Positions 1 to 7,074 of a stretch of 11,184 nt of DNA are shown one piece after another. The DNA is taken from the NCBI GenBank assembly GCA_945787265.1, contig CALZHS010000019.1, positions 1 through 11,184 on the forward strand, given 5' to 3'. Under the pieces are notes generated by a model. It did not search any database and was not told the DNA's origin. It worked only from the letters and a program-made list of their open reading frames with translations. The position numbers and the translations under genes are program-made. The stretch's first letter is position 1. Every line of letters begins with the position of its first letter. Origin of the DNA: an uncultured Gammaproteobacteria bacterium (GTDB lineage Bacteria > Pseudomonadota > Gammaproteobacteria > GCA-001735895).

Positions 1-879
1 ACCCACGCGCACCAGTTGCGTCAGGGCTATTCCAACCATGACCTCGGCATGCGCCTGGGCAATGATAGCCGGCTGGGTGACCGGGCTCATCGCGCCACCC
101 ATGATAAAGGGTGAAATAACGTTGCCCTGGTTAGCCGCCGCGTAGGTGCGCAACGCCCCGGTCATCGTATTGTCGTACACCAGGGGCGAATTCACGTTGA
201 TATTGCCCTGGATAACGAGGTTTTCCTGCATGAACGCTTTGCCAAATACGATTTCTGCCATGGCCAGCGAGTCAGCGGCGCGCTCGGGTGCCGTCACCGA
301 GCCCATGAAGGGCTTGTCAGAATAGCGCAGATGCGCATAAACCATGTCGAGGTGGCGCTTGTTGACCGCGATATCGACCGGTTCGCAAATGGTCCCGCTT
401 TGATGGTGTAACCAGGGCGACAGGTAGGTCAGTTTGATGAAATTCTGAAAATCCTCGATCGAGGCATAGCGCCTGCCGCCTTTAAGATCGGTGACAAAAG
501 GCGAACCGTAAGCCGACCCGAAGATAAGGTTATCGCCACCAAACTCGATGTTGCGTGCGGGATTGCGCGCATGCATGGTGTAGGTTTTGGGTGCAGTTTG
601 ACAAAGCGCTCGCACCTGTCCCCGGTCGAAGCGCAGCAACTCACCGTTGACGGTTGCGCCGGCCTGCCTGAAAAGCTCCAGCGCTTCCGGGTCATCCCGG
701 ATCTCTATGCCAATTTCCGACAGTAACCATTCCGCATGATCTTCAAGACCGACCAGCGCTTCCTCGTCGAGCAATTCATAAGGGGGTATCTTGCGCGTCA
801 GGAAGGCAGGTGCACTTAAGGCAGCCGTATCGATTTTGTTGCGGACCCGATGGCGCCGACGGGCTGAGGCTAGCGACAT
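1..879 (-). CDS. Trimethylamine methyltransferase (MttB) superfamily protein, 3' end off the left edge
   Basis: The minus strand reads open from ATG at 879 to the window edge: 293 codons, with no in-frame stop. It matches the MttB superfamily (PF06253). The N-terminus carries the family pattern around residues 46-61 (LEDHAEWLLSEIGIEI). Residues 119-130 hold an IFGSAYGSPF segment, and residues 226-233 and 257-270 hold the NINVNSPL and FIMGGAMSPVTQP motifs. Family members move a methyl group from trimethylamine, glycine betaine or related amines to a corrinoid protein in the cytoplasm. Full-length proteins are usually near 500 residues, so about 40% is missing. The site equivalent to pyrrolysine in archaeal MttB (about residue 334) lies outside the window, so Pyl and non-Pyl types cannot be told apart here. 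A bacterial non-Pyl (MtgB-like) enzyme is more likely. It sits 11 nt after the GcvT-like gene, with only a weak ribosome site, so co-transcription is expected. Substrate unknown. Confidence 0.9.
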   Translation of the reverse strand, partial: MSLASARRRHRVRNKIDTAALSAPAFLTRKIPPYELLDEEALVGLEDHAEWLLSEIGIEIRDDPEALELFRQAGATVNGELLRFDRGQVRALCQTAPKTYTMHARNPARNIEFGGDNLIFGSAYGSPFVTDLKGGRRYASIEDFQNFIKLTYLSPWLHHQSGTICEPVDIAVNKRHLDMVYAHLRYSDKPFMGSVTAPERAADSLAMAEIVFGKAFMQENLVIQGNINVNSPLVYDNTMTGALRTYAAANQGNVISPFIMGGAMSPVTQPAIIAQAHAEVMVGIALTQLVRVG

Positions 880-890
880 CTGATTTCTAC

Positions 891-1994
891 TCAGCCGTGG
901 GTGCGCGACTTGGCAGGATCAAAGAAAGGAGTGGTCTCAACCGTAGCGGTGCCTGAAAAATCATCACTCGCGACGTCTAGCCGCGTGCCGGGTTGTGCCG
1001 CGTCGGGGCGCAGGTGCACCAGCGCCAGCGATTTGCCAAGTCGATGCGAGTAACAGGGACTATTGATTATTCCAGCTTCTACTCCATCGAGGTTTAATGT
1101 TTCCCCGCCCGCGAGCGCATCGTCGTGGTCGATCGAAATTCCGGCAGCGACAAAGCGCTCCTGCCCTTCGGAGGCCAGCACAGCCTGCTTGCCGCGAAAG
1201 TCGCCCTTGTTCCGATTCACGGTAAATCCGAGACCGACCTCCCACGGCGTGTGTTCGGCGGTCATGTCGTAACCAAAGAAAAGCAAGGCTGCTTCGATAC
1301 GCACCTTGTCGAGTGACGCGAAAGAGCAGGGCATGACGCCGATATCTGCGCCGTGGCCTAAAATCTGGTCCCAGATATCGCCAACCACCGCGGCGCTGGC
1401 AAAGATTTCATAGCCGCGTTCGCCTGAATAACCGGTGCGCGAAATTCGGCAAGGATGACCAAACAGCTGGGCTGGCTGGTGATGAAAATACGGCATTTGA
1501 CCCAGGTCGATCGGTGTATGCGCATCGAGCAATTGCAGCGCCTTTGGTCCCTGTAGCGAAATATTATGTAGATCATCGTCCAGTTCGATATCCACGTTGA
1601 GGCCTGCGGCCGATTCCTGCAGGCGCTGCATGCTCTCACCCGATCCGTGGCAGTGCATCCATTCGTCATCGCCGTTATTGGCGATGATCGCGTCGTCACA
1701 GACCGTGCCCTGGTCGGTCAGGATTGCGCCGTAGGCTGATTTCCCGGGGTAGATTGTTGACATATCCCGCGTGATGACGTGATCGACAACCCTTGCTGCA
1801 TCGGGCCCTCGAATGAAAACCTTTTTCAGTGGTGACATGTCGAACAGGCCGGCGGCTTCGCGAATCGCGTCGTGTTCGGCATTGGGGTCGCTGCTATAGC
1901 TCCACGCGGTGCCCATGCCGTTCCAGTCTTCCAGGCCCGATCCAAGATCGGTGTGTCGTGACGCTAGCGCCGAGGTGCGAGAAAGTTCGGTCAT
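891..1994 (-). CDS. GcvT-like tetrahydrofolate-dependent aminomethyltransferase family protein
   Basis: The 367-residue product has the GcvT/YgfZ fold family pattern. Residues 45-66 (REAAGLFDMSPLKKVFIRGPDA) match the conserved N-terminal block. VCDDAIIA (98-105) holds the aspartate at the place of the catalytic Asp of GcvT. RTGYSGERGYEI (186-197) is the family's GYTGE-type motif, and residues 228-256 correspond to the LDKVRIEA...WEVGLGF block. The C-terminal barrel (about 280-360) is present. Glycine-cleavage T-proteins, DmdA and dimethylglycine/sarcosine demethylases share this fold and pass a one-carbon unit to tetrahydrofolate. No gcvH or gcvP is nearby, and the next gene is an MttB homologue. 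A role in demethylating a methylated amine or sulfonium compound is therefore more likely than glycine cleavage. The ATG at 1994 is preceded by a GGGAG ribosome site with 7-nt spacing. Substrate is not deducible. Confidence 0.85.
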   Translation of the reverse strand: MTELSRTSALASRHTDLGSGLEDWNGMGTAWSYSSDPNAEHDAIREAAGLFDMSPLKKVFIRGPDAARVVDHVITRDMSTIYPGKSAYGAILTDQGTVCDDAIIANNGDDEWMHCHGSGESMQRLQESAAGLNVDIELDDDLHNISLQGPKALQLLDAHTPIDLGQMPYFHHQPAQLFGHPCRISRTGYSGERGYEIFASAAVVGDIWDQILGHGADIGVMPCSFASLDKVRIEAALLFFGYDMTAEHTPWEVGLGFTVNRNKGDFRGKQAVLASEGQERFVAAGISIDHDDALAGGETLNLDGVEAGIINSPCYSHRLGKSLALVHLRPDAAQPGTRLDVASDDFSGTATVETTPFFDPAKSRTHG

Positions 1995-2001
1995 CGGATT
2001 T

Positions 2002-2006
2002 CTCCC
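2002..2006 (-). promoter_or_regulatory. Ribosome binding site of the GcvT-like gene
   Basis: On the minus strand GGGAG lies 7 nt before the ATG at 1994. It supports this start for the GcvT-like gene. Confidence 0.6.
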
Positions 2007-2098
2007 GTTAAATTTATCGAGTAATTAAATTGATCGATTAGATCAGGGATTGAAGAGCAATTTTATTAATTAAAATAGATACTTTCCAATCAAATTAT

Positions 2099-2127
2099 TT
2101 GACCCAATCGTTCAAATAAATTAAACA
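2099..2127 (+). promoter_or_regulatory. Possible promoter of the LysR gene, perhaps giving a leaderless transcript
   Basis: TTGACC at 2099-2104 matches the -35 consensus at five of six bases. Seventeen bases later comes TAAACA (2122-2127), a poor -10. If this pair is used, transcription would begin near the ATG at 2134. That fits the absence of any ribosome binding site before this start. The -35 overlaps the T-N11-A palindrome at 2090-2102, which would suit autorepression. Confidence 0.3.
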
Positions 2128-2133
2128 GTAATC

Positions 2134-3030
2134 ATGCGATTTAGAAATTATGACAACTTGCGCAGCTTCATCGTCGTGGCGAGACATTTAAACATGGGAG
2201 CAGCGGCACGCGAGCTGAACCTGAGCAAGGGCGCCATCAGCTACCAGGTGCAACAGCTCGAGGATGAGCTGGGATTCGAAGTATTTTCGCGATCGAAGCG
2301 CAACCTCAGCCTGACCGAGAAGGGTGTCGACCTGCTGCAGGTGGCAAAGGATTTGTTTGATAGAGTGGAACGCGAAATAGTGGCTCTCAGGCAACAAAAC
2401 GGTAGCCGTATTACGATCGGTATGGCAACTTATTTCGCATCGCGTTGGTTATCTCCGCGTCTGATGCACTTCATCACCGAGCATCCCGATATAGGACTGC
2501 GGATTCAACCCCTGGTTGACCTGATGGACCTGCGCGCGAACGATCTCGACCTTGCAGTTCGCTGGGGCAAGGGTGATTGGGAGGAGAAAACACTGCAGAT
2601 CGAATTGATTTTTCCGTGCCCGGCATTGCTGACGGCGAGCCGCCAAACGGGTCAGCAAATTATTGCCGAAGGCATCGAAAACGTTGTCAGACGGCAAACC
2701 TTGCTGCATGACCGTGACGGCAGCGAGGCCTGGATGGACTGGTTTGCGGCCGCGGGGATTGAGTGGATGCCCGGCTCGAATGACCTGGTGATTCCCGATC
2801 CCAATGTCCGGGTACAGGCGGTCATCGACGGCCAGGGTATCGCACTCTATGATTTTCTGGTCGAGGATGAGGTGGAGGCAGGCCGGTTATACCAGTATCG
2901 GCCGGTCAGGCTGGAGGCCTATGGTTACTACCTGGTGTATCCGAGAGGAGTGGGGTCGACTTCCGCGATCAAAAATTTTCGTGACTGGATTATGCAGGAG
3001 GCTGCCGTCGCCGGCATAAAATCAGGTTAG
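2134..3030 (+). CDS. LysR-family transcriptional regulator, GcvA-like
   Basis: A 298-residue protein of usual LysR length. Residues 8-66 form the winged helix-turn-helix: NLRSFIVVARHLNMGAAARE, then the recognition-helix region LNLSKGAISYQVQQLEDELG, then FSRSKRNLSLTEKG. The linker helix covers about 67-90. The substrate-binding domain starts at about 92 (SRITIGMATYFASRWLSPRL) and runs to about 292. The HTH and the FASRWLSPRL segment resemble GcvA-type regulators, which control glycine/one-carbon genes in Gammaproteobacteria and beta-lactamases elsewhere. It is divergent from the GcvT-like and MttB-like genes, so it most likely regulates them in response to their substrate or a product. No Shine-Dalgarno sequence precedes the ATG at 2134 (the preceding bases are aacagtaatc), so leaderless or weak translation is possible. 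The ligand cannot be read from the sequence. Confidence 0.9.
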   Translation: MRFRNYDNLRSFIVVARHLNMGAAARELNLSKGAISYQVQQLEDELGFEVFSRSKRNLSLTEKGVDLLQVAKDLFDRVEREIVALRQQNGSRITIGMATYFASRWLSPRLMHFITEHPDIGLRIQPLVDLMDLRANDLDLAVRWGKGDWEEKTLQIELIFPCPALLTASRQTGQQIIAEGIENVVRRQTLLHDRDGSEAWMDWFAAAGIEWMPGSNDLVIPDPNVRVQAVIDGQGIALYDFLVEDEVEAGRLYQYRPVRLEAYGYYLVYPRGVGSTSAIKNFRDWIMQEAAVAGIKSG

Positions 3031-3149
3031 AAAAGCGATTGCCCGACCTGAGTGTTGAAGCCTGCCGGGTAACGTATACAGTCAGCTTTAATCGGAACAA
3101 AATTCCAGCCCGGTAGATTTTGGGGTGAGCACGCATTGTTGTGTTGTCC

Positions 3150-3158
3150 TGCTATAAT
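3150..3158 (+). promoter_or_regulatory. Extended -10 promoter of the membrane-protein/MoxR operon
   Basis: TGCTATAAT at 3150-3158 is a perfect extended -10 (TGnTATAAT). No good -35 lies 16-18 bp upstream, as expected for promoters of this type. Transcription would start near 3165, about 30 nt before the first gene. The rest of the 165-nt spacer after LysR (3031-3149) shows no gene and no convincing terminator. Confidence 0.6.
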
Positions 3159-3159
3159 C

Positions 3160-3178
3160 AACTGGCATCTGACCAGTT
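3160..3178 (+). other. Perfect 6-bp inverted repeat at the expected transcript start
   Basis: AACTGG (3160-3165), a 7-nt spacer and CCAGTT (3173-3178) form a perfect dyad directly after the extended -10 and before the ribosome site at 3184-3188. It could be a repressor operator covering the start point. It could also be a short 5' hairpin if transcription begins upstream of 3165. It is too weak and lacks the U-tract of an intrinsic terminator. Confidence 0.35.
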
Positions 3179-3195
3179 AAATCAAGGGCTTATCC

Positions 3196-3951
3196 ATGAG
3201 TGATATCTACGCTACCCCTGAGGCCGACCTTGCGTATCATGATCGATCCGAACGCAGTGGCGGTAATGTAGAAGATGCGATTGCAGGCAATATAGAAATT
3301 GGAATGCTCGAGACGCTCGGCGAAGCCTGGCGTATCCTGAAGGGTTTCAAGCTCAAGTGCCATATCGCAACCGTGATCTGGCTCATCGTCTACCTGGTAG
3401 CCGCCCTGATCAGCGTTCCGATTGTAATCGGGCTGGTGGCCATGGGGGCAGACGAGGCAACCTCGTCAATCCTGGCGTCGCTGGTGCAAATCGTTGCAAT
3501 TGCTGCAACCATGCCAATGATTGCCGGCATCACGATCATGGGCGTCCGCCACGCGCAGAAAAAATCGGTTTCCCCCAGTTCCGTCTTCAATTACTTTCAC
3601 CGAATTCCGGGCGCCATACTCTGGTACATCCTGATGTCACTGATGATCATGCTCGGTTACATCCTGTTGATTATTCCGGGTATCTACCTGTCCTTTGCCT
3701 ACATGTTTTCGCTACCCCTGATGATCGAGAAAGATATGACGGCGTGGCAGGCGCTCGAGGTATCACGCAAGGCGGTCACGCGGATCTGGTTTCGCGCCAC
3801 GGGATTTCTGCTGCTGATCATACTGCTGGTAACGCTGGGCATGATTCCGTTGACTATCCCGTTAATCTGGATAATTCCCTGGGTTTCACTGGCCTACGCG
3901 ATGGTTTACTTTAAACTGTTTGGCGCCGAGGCCGAGACCCTCGCGGATTAA
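3196..3951 (+). CDS. Polytopic inner-membrane protein of unknown function, first gene of the operon
   Basis: A 251-residue protein with a soluble N-terminal stretch of about 50 residues that begins with a YATPEADL segment. Hydrophobic segments follow at about 58-83, 90-116, 140-175 and 203-240. The third block has a LLIIPGIYLSFAYMFSLPLM stretch followed by an amphipathic EKDMTAWQALEVSRKAV segment. That pattern recalls DUF975/YciC-like membrane proteins, but I cannot assign a family with certainty. The start has AAGGG at 3184-3188 with 7-nt spacing. The stop is 9 nt before the next gene's TTG start, so it is co-transcribed with the RDD-SpoIIM-DUF4129-DUF4350-MoxR genes. It is probably an accessory membrane subunit of that system. 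Function unknown. Confidence 0.8.
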   Translation: MSDIYATPEADLAYHDRSERSGGNVEDAIAGNIEIGMLETLGEAWRILKGFKLKCHIATVIWLIVYLVAALISVPIVIGLVAMGADEATSSILASLVQIVAIAATMPMIAGITIMGVRHAQKKSVSPSSVFNYFHRIPGAILWYILMSLMIMLGYILLIIPGIYLSFAYMFSLPLMIEKDMTAWQALEVSRKAVTRIWFRATGFLLLIILLVTLGMIPLTIPLIWIIPWVSLAYAMVYFKLFGAEAETLAD

Positions 3952-3960
3952 GGAACGTTA

Positions 3961-4647
3961 TTGCTGGATACACGCTATCGGGTCGAGATTCCGGGGGGTA
4001 TCAACCTTGAAGCGCGGGTTGTAGGACCCATTCCGCGATGCTTTGCGTTTGCCATCGACCTCGGCATTCGCGGCATCATCATTTTCATTATGTCGCTGCT
4101 GTCGATCCCGTTCGGCAGCTTCGGTATGGGTGGCGGTTTTTTCCTGATTTTTCTGTTTGTTATCGAGTGGCTTTACCCGGTGCTGTTCGAGGTATTTGCG
4201 CGCGGGCAGACCCCCGGCAAGAAACTGCTCAAAATTACGGTCGTAAATGACGATCTGAGTCCGGTAACGCTGGGCACCTCGATGGTACGCAACCTGTTAC
4301 GCACGGTTGATTTCCTGCCCCTGTTCTACCTTGCCGGACTGGTAACCATGCTGTCGAATCAGCGTTTTCAGAGGCTCGGCGACCTGGCTGCCGGAACCCT
4401 CGTGATCAGCGTGCCGGAGTCGTCGAAACCGGCCGTGGTAAAAGAGATCGTGCCGCTCGCACCACCAATACCGCTGCTACGAACCGAGCAGTCTTCAATC
4501 ATCGAATTCATGCAGCGCAGTAACCAGCTCTCCGGACCCCGGCAGCAGGAACTGGCAAATATTCTCGAGGGTATCACGCATGAAAAAGGGGATGACGGGG
4601 TAGAACGGTTACAGCGCATCGGGGCCTGGTTCCTGGGGGTACGATGA
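3961..4647 (+). CDS. RDD-family membrane protein
   Basis: A 228-residue product with an RDD domain (PF06271) over about 20-150. The first conserved Arg/Asp pair is in IPRCFAFAIDLGIR (R26, D33). The loop FEVFARGQTPGKKLLKITVV (76-95) is typical. RNLLRTVDFLP (110-120) and QRFQRLGDLAAGTLVI (134-149) complete the signature. Transmembrane segments lie near 32-50, 57-78 and 115-132. A soluble tail of about 75 residues follows. RDD proteins are often transporters or partners of membrane complexes; here the role is unknown. The start is TTG at 3961, chosen because AAGGA at 3950-3954 sits 6 nt upstream and overlaps the previous stop; no ATG fits. Its last 4 nt overlap the SpoIIM start (ATGA), indicating translational coupling. 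Confidence 0.85.
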   Translation: MLDTRYRVEIPGGINLEARVVGPIPRCFAFAIDLGIRGIIIFIMSLLSIPFGSFGMGGGFFLIFLFVIEWLYPVLFEVFARGQTPGKKLLKITVVNDDLSPVTLGTSMVRNLLRTVDFLPLFYLAGLVTMLSNQRFQRLGDLAAGTLVISVPESSKPAVVKEIVPLAPPIPLLRTEQSSIIEFMQRSNQLSGPRQQELANILEGITHEKGDDGVERLQRIGAWFLGVR

Positions 4648-5600
4648 AACAGCAACTGTTCGAAGCACAGCACCAGGCCACCTGGCAGCAGATCGAAACC
4701 TCACTAAAAAAACCCTCCCAGCCTGGTAACAGCAAAGTGCTGGCGGAGAATTACCTGCTCTTGTGCCAGCACCTGTCGATTGCCAAGGAGCGGCTTTACG
4801 ATGCCGCGCTGGTGGAACGCCTGAACAACCTGGTGCTCGATCTTTACCGCGAGCTGTACCGTTATCGAGCAGAAACACGGCTCAATATCTATGCCTTTTT
4901 CAAACGTGATTTTCCGCTTGCGATTTACCGTCATCGCTATTTTATCCTGGTCGCGTTTCTGGTAATGGTTATGCCCGGCCTGGTTGCGGGTGCATGGACC
5001 TATGTCGATGAAGACGCGGTTTACAGCGTGCTCGATGGGCCCGAGGTACGTCAGATTGAACGCATGTACGACCCCGAGGCACGCAAAATCGGACGCGAGC
5101 GCGAAGCCGAAACCGACATTTTTATGTTCGGTTTTTACATCAAGAATAATATCAGCGTGGCTTTCCGTTGCTTTGCGGGTGGCATGGTGGTCGGAATCGG
5201 TACCCTGCTGGTGTTGTTTTTCAACGGCATGTTCATGGGCAGTATTGCCGGACACTTAACCCGCCTCGACTATGTTGATACCTTTTACCCGTTTGTGGTT
5301 GGCCACGGTTCGTTCGAGCTGACGGCAATCGTATTCAGCGGTGCCGCGGGCCTGAGGCTTGGTTACGCGATCCTGAACCCGGGACAGTTGTCGCGACTGG
5401 ATTCGCTGCGCAGGGCCGGGCGTGATGTTGTGCCGATGCTTTACGGCATCGTTTTGATGTTGATCATTGCCGCGTTCCTGGAGGCTTTCTGGTCTTCGAG
5501 CGCGAGCCTGTCGATCACGACAAAATACACGGTTGGCGCGATTTTATGGGCATTGGTGCTGGCCTATTCATTTTCCGGACGTCGTCATGAATCTGGATAA
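4644..5600 (+). CDS. SpoIIM (stage II sporulation protein M/DUF95) family membrane protein
   Basis: A 318-residue protein. The N-terminal 95 residues are soluble and helical, with heptad-like character in LYDAALVERLNNLVLDLYRELYR. Five hydrophobic segments follow at about 98-118, 168-195, 222-245, 264-283 and 294-311. The family signature is clear: FMFGFYIKNNISVAFRCFAGG (160-180), LFFNGMFMG (191-199) and VVGHGSFELTAIVFSGAAGL (218-237), where the HGxxEL motif is the hallmark. In Bacillus SpoIIM acts with SpoIID and SpoIIP in peptidoglycan remodelling during engulfment. In this non-sporulating context the homologue is part of the conserved RDD-SpoIIM-DUF4129-DUF4350-MoxR cluster, and its role is unknown. 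The start ATG overlaps the RDD stop by 4 nt and has GGGGG at 4635-4639. Confidence 0.9.
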   Translation: MKQQLFEAQHQATWQQIETSLKKPSQPGNSKVLAENYLLLCQHLSIAKERLYDAALVERLNNLVLDLYRELYRYRAETRLNIYAFFKRDFPLAIYRHRYFILVAFLVMVMPGLVAGAWTYVDEDAVYSVLDGPEVRQIERMYDPEARKIGREREAETDIFMFGFYIKNNISVAFRCFAGGMVVGIGTLLVLFFNGMFMGSIAGHLTRLDYVDTFYPFVVGHGSFELTAIVFSGAAGLRLGYAILNPGQLSRLDSLRRAGRDVVPMLYGIVLMLIIAAFLEAFWSSSASLSITTKYTVGAILWALVLAYSFSGRRHESG

Positions 5601-7074
5601 GCTGCAGGTTAATGCCTGCCTGCGCTCGGGCTGGCAGGCCGTCGATCTTGGTTTCCTGATGGCGCGAGCCTGGTGGCGGCAGCTATATATCGCCAGCCTG
5701 TTACCGCTGCTGCCGCTGTCAGTCGTGTTACTGGGCGTGTTTTCACAGAGCCCTTTCTGGGCCCTGCTATTTATCTGGTGGTTGAAACCCTTCTGGGAGC
5801 GGCTGCCGCTTTTTATTGGCAGCCGTATGCTGTTCGACGAGGAACCGGATACCTGGTCCAATATGAAGGCGCTGCCGCTGAAGGACATTCTGCCGTGGTT
5901 GCTATGGCGACGTTTCTCGGTGCAGCGCGCGTTCGATAACCCGGTGACGGTGCTCGAGGAATTGAAGGGCAGGTCGCGCCGTCAACGCCTGCGAATACTG
6001 CATGGCAGGTATAGCGATGTCGCACTCGGAAATCAGCTGGTATGCTTTTGTTTCGAATTACTGGTCGCCCTCGGCATCATAATACTGCTCGACTTCTTCA
6101 CCCCGGATACGTTTGGGATCCGCTACTACGACAATTTCGATGACCTCACGCTGGCAGGTGAGTGGATTTATACCCTGGCTGCAATTGGGGCAATGACCCT
6201 GGTCATGCCGTTCCATACGATGGCCGGTTTCGCGCTTTATCTGAATCGCAGAATCGAGCTCGAAGCCTGGGATATTGAGATCAGCTTCCGCAACCTGGCC
6301 AATCGCAAACAGCAGCCCGGGGCACCCGGGGCAGGTGCGATTGCAGCCATCGTTCTCGTTGGAGTGTTAATGCTAACGTCACCGGCTGCGGTTGACGCCG
6401 CAACCGAACTTGACCATGAATCATCGAGGCAACTAATCGATTCGGTGATGCAGGACAAGGATTTTGGACAGGAAAGAACGGTGCGTAAATGGCGTTTCAA
6501 GGGATGGAGTGACCCTGACGAGGAGGCATTCCCCGAGTGGATGATCGACTTTCTTGAGTGGCTGGAGTTATACCGGGACTGGTCGGAGACCCTGAGCAAT
6601 ATCGCAACATGGGTCAAGCTGTTGCTCGTCATCGCATTTGCCGGTTTGATAATTTATCTGATTAGACGCTTTCGCGGACCCTTGTCCAGGCTTGGACAAA
6701 ATCGGCAGAAGGATGTCGCTCCTGAGGTCCTGTTTGGACTCGATGTGACCCCGCAAAGCCTGCCGCCCGATGTGCCGGCCCAGGTGATGCGATTGTGGGC
6801 CGAGGGTAGTTACCGGGAAGCACTGAGCCTGCTGTATCGCGCTTCGCTGTCACGCCTGATCGATAAACACGAGCTTGAATTTCGCGCCAGTCACACCGAG
6901 GCCGAGTGTGCCGCGCTGGTCAGGGCCCGCGGCATCGACTCGCTCAGCGAATACTTCGGGCAACTTACCAATGTCTGGCGTCGGCTCGCCTACGGGCACC
7001 AGCTGCCGCCAGGTGAGACTATTCAGGGTTTGTGCAATGCCTGGATTGCGGAGTTATCCGATGAACCGCGCTAG
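5587..7074 (+). CDS. DUF4129 domain-containing membrane protein
   Basis: A 495-residue product. N-terminal hydrophobic segments lie near 33-52 and 55-70, with further ones at 150-170, 194-219, 247-268 and 341-360. The last of these leads into a cytoplasmic basic stretch (LIRRFRGPLSRLG) and the C-terminal DUF4129 domain at about 395-490. The domain pattern LWAEGSYREALSLLYRASLSRL, then LEFRASHTEAEC, then LTNVWRRLAYG is typical. DUF4129 also occurs as the tail of TgpA-like transglutaminases. Here no transglutaminase domain is present. The region between the last two membrane segments (about 270-340) is Glu/Trp-rich and probably periplasmic. An in-frame extension to an ATG at 5467 is possible but would overlap SpoIIM by 134 nt and encode a basic, non-conserved peptide. 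ATG 5587 gives a 14-nt overlap and a sensible N-terminus. Function unknown; inferred subunit of the MoxR-linked membrane complex. Confidence 0.85.
   Translation: MNLDKLQVNACLRSGWQAVDLGFLMARAWWRQLYIASLLPLLPLSVVLLGVFSQSPFWALLFIWWLKPFWERLPLFIGSRMLFDEEPDTWSNMKALPLKDILPWLLWRRFSVQRAFDNPVTVLEELKGRSRRQRLRILHGRYSDVALGNQLVCFCFELLVALGIIILLDFFTPDTFGIRYYDNFDDLTLAGEWIYTLAAIGAMTLVMPFHTMAGFALYLNRRIELEAWDIEISFRNLANRKQQPGAPGAGAIAAIVLVGVLMLTSPAAVDAATELDHESSRQLIDSVMQDKDFGQERTVRKWRFKGWSDPDEEAFPEWMIDFLEWLELYRDWSETLSNIATWVKLLLVIAFAGLIIYLIRRFRGPLSRLGQNRQKDVAPEVLFGLDVTPQSLPPDVPAQVMRLWAEGSYREALSLLYRASLSRLIDKHELEFRASHTEAECAALVRARGIDSLSEYFGQLTNVWRRLAYGHQLPPGETIQGLCNAWIAELSDEPR
6316..6333 (+). repeat. Tandem 9-bp duplication within the DUF4129 gene
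   Basis: CCCGGGGCA occurs twice back to back and in frame, encoding PGAPGA just before a transmembrane segment (residues 244-249). It probably forms a flexible linker and may be a small slippage duplication. Confidence 0.5.

Larger units (their letters stand above)
1995..2133. promoter_or_regulatory. Divergent AT-rich control region with three inverted repeats
   Basis: This spacer between the GcvT-like gene and the LysR gene is much more AT-rich than its surroundings. Three dyads stand out. TGATC-N5-GATCA is at 2031-2045 (centre 2038). ATTTTA-N5-TAAAAT is at 2060-2076 (centre 2068). TCAAAT-T-ATTTGA is at 2090-2102 (centre 2096), and it is an exact T-N11-A palindrome of the LysR-box type. The centres are 30 and 28 bp apart, close to three helical turns. 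LysR regulators usually bind such spaced sites in the divergent promoter, repress their own gene and activate the neighbour with a co-inducer. Assignment as the operator is inference; AT-rich dyads also arise by chance. I could not choose a convincing minus-strand -35/-10 pair. Confidence 0.5.

Noticed and set aside
429..695. Minus-strand 88-codon frame within the left-edge gene
   Set aside because: It is out of frame with the MttB-family reading frame that is open over all of 1-879 and carries the family motifs.
3031..3149. Possible terminator after the LysR gene
   Set aside because: Only short 4-bp CCCG/CGGG pairings are seen and there is no T-run, so an intrinsic terminator is not supported.
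4704..5255. Minus-strand 183-codon frame opposite SpoIIM
   Set aside because: It has no recognisable motifs and sits wholly across a strong SpoIIM-family gene.
5467..5586. In-frame upstream extension of the DUF4129 gene to ATG 5467
   Set aside because: It would overlap the SpoIIM gene by 134 nt and adds a basic, low-quality peptide. ATG 5587 begins a natural N-terminus before the first membrane helix.
6875..7060. In-frame upstream extension of the DUF4350 gene to ATG 6875
   Set aside because: It lies entirely inside the DUF4129 domain coding region and encodes a Ser/Arg/Pro-rich peptide. ATG 7061 has a GGAG site at good spacing and starts at the membrane anchor.
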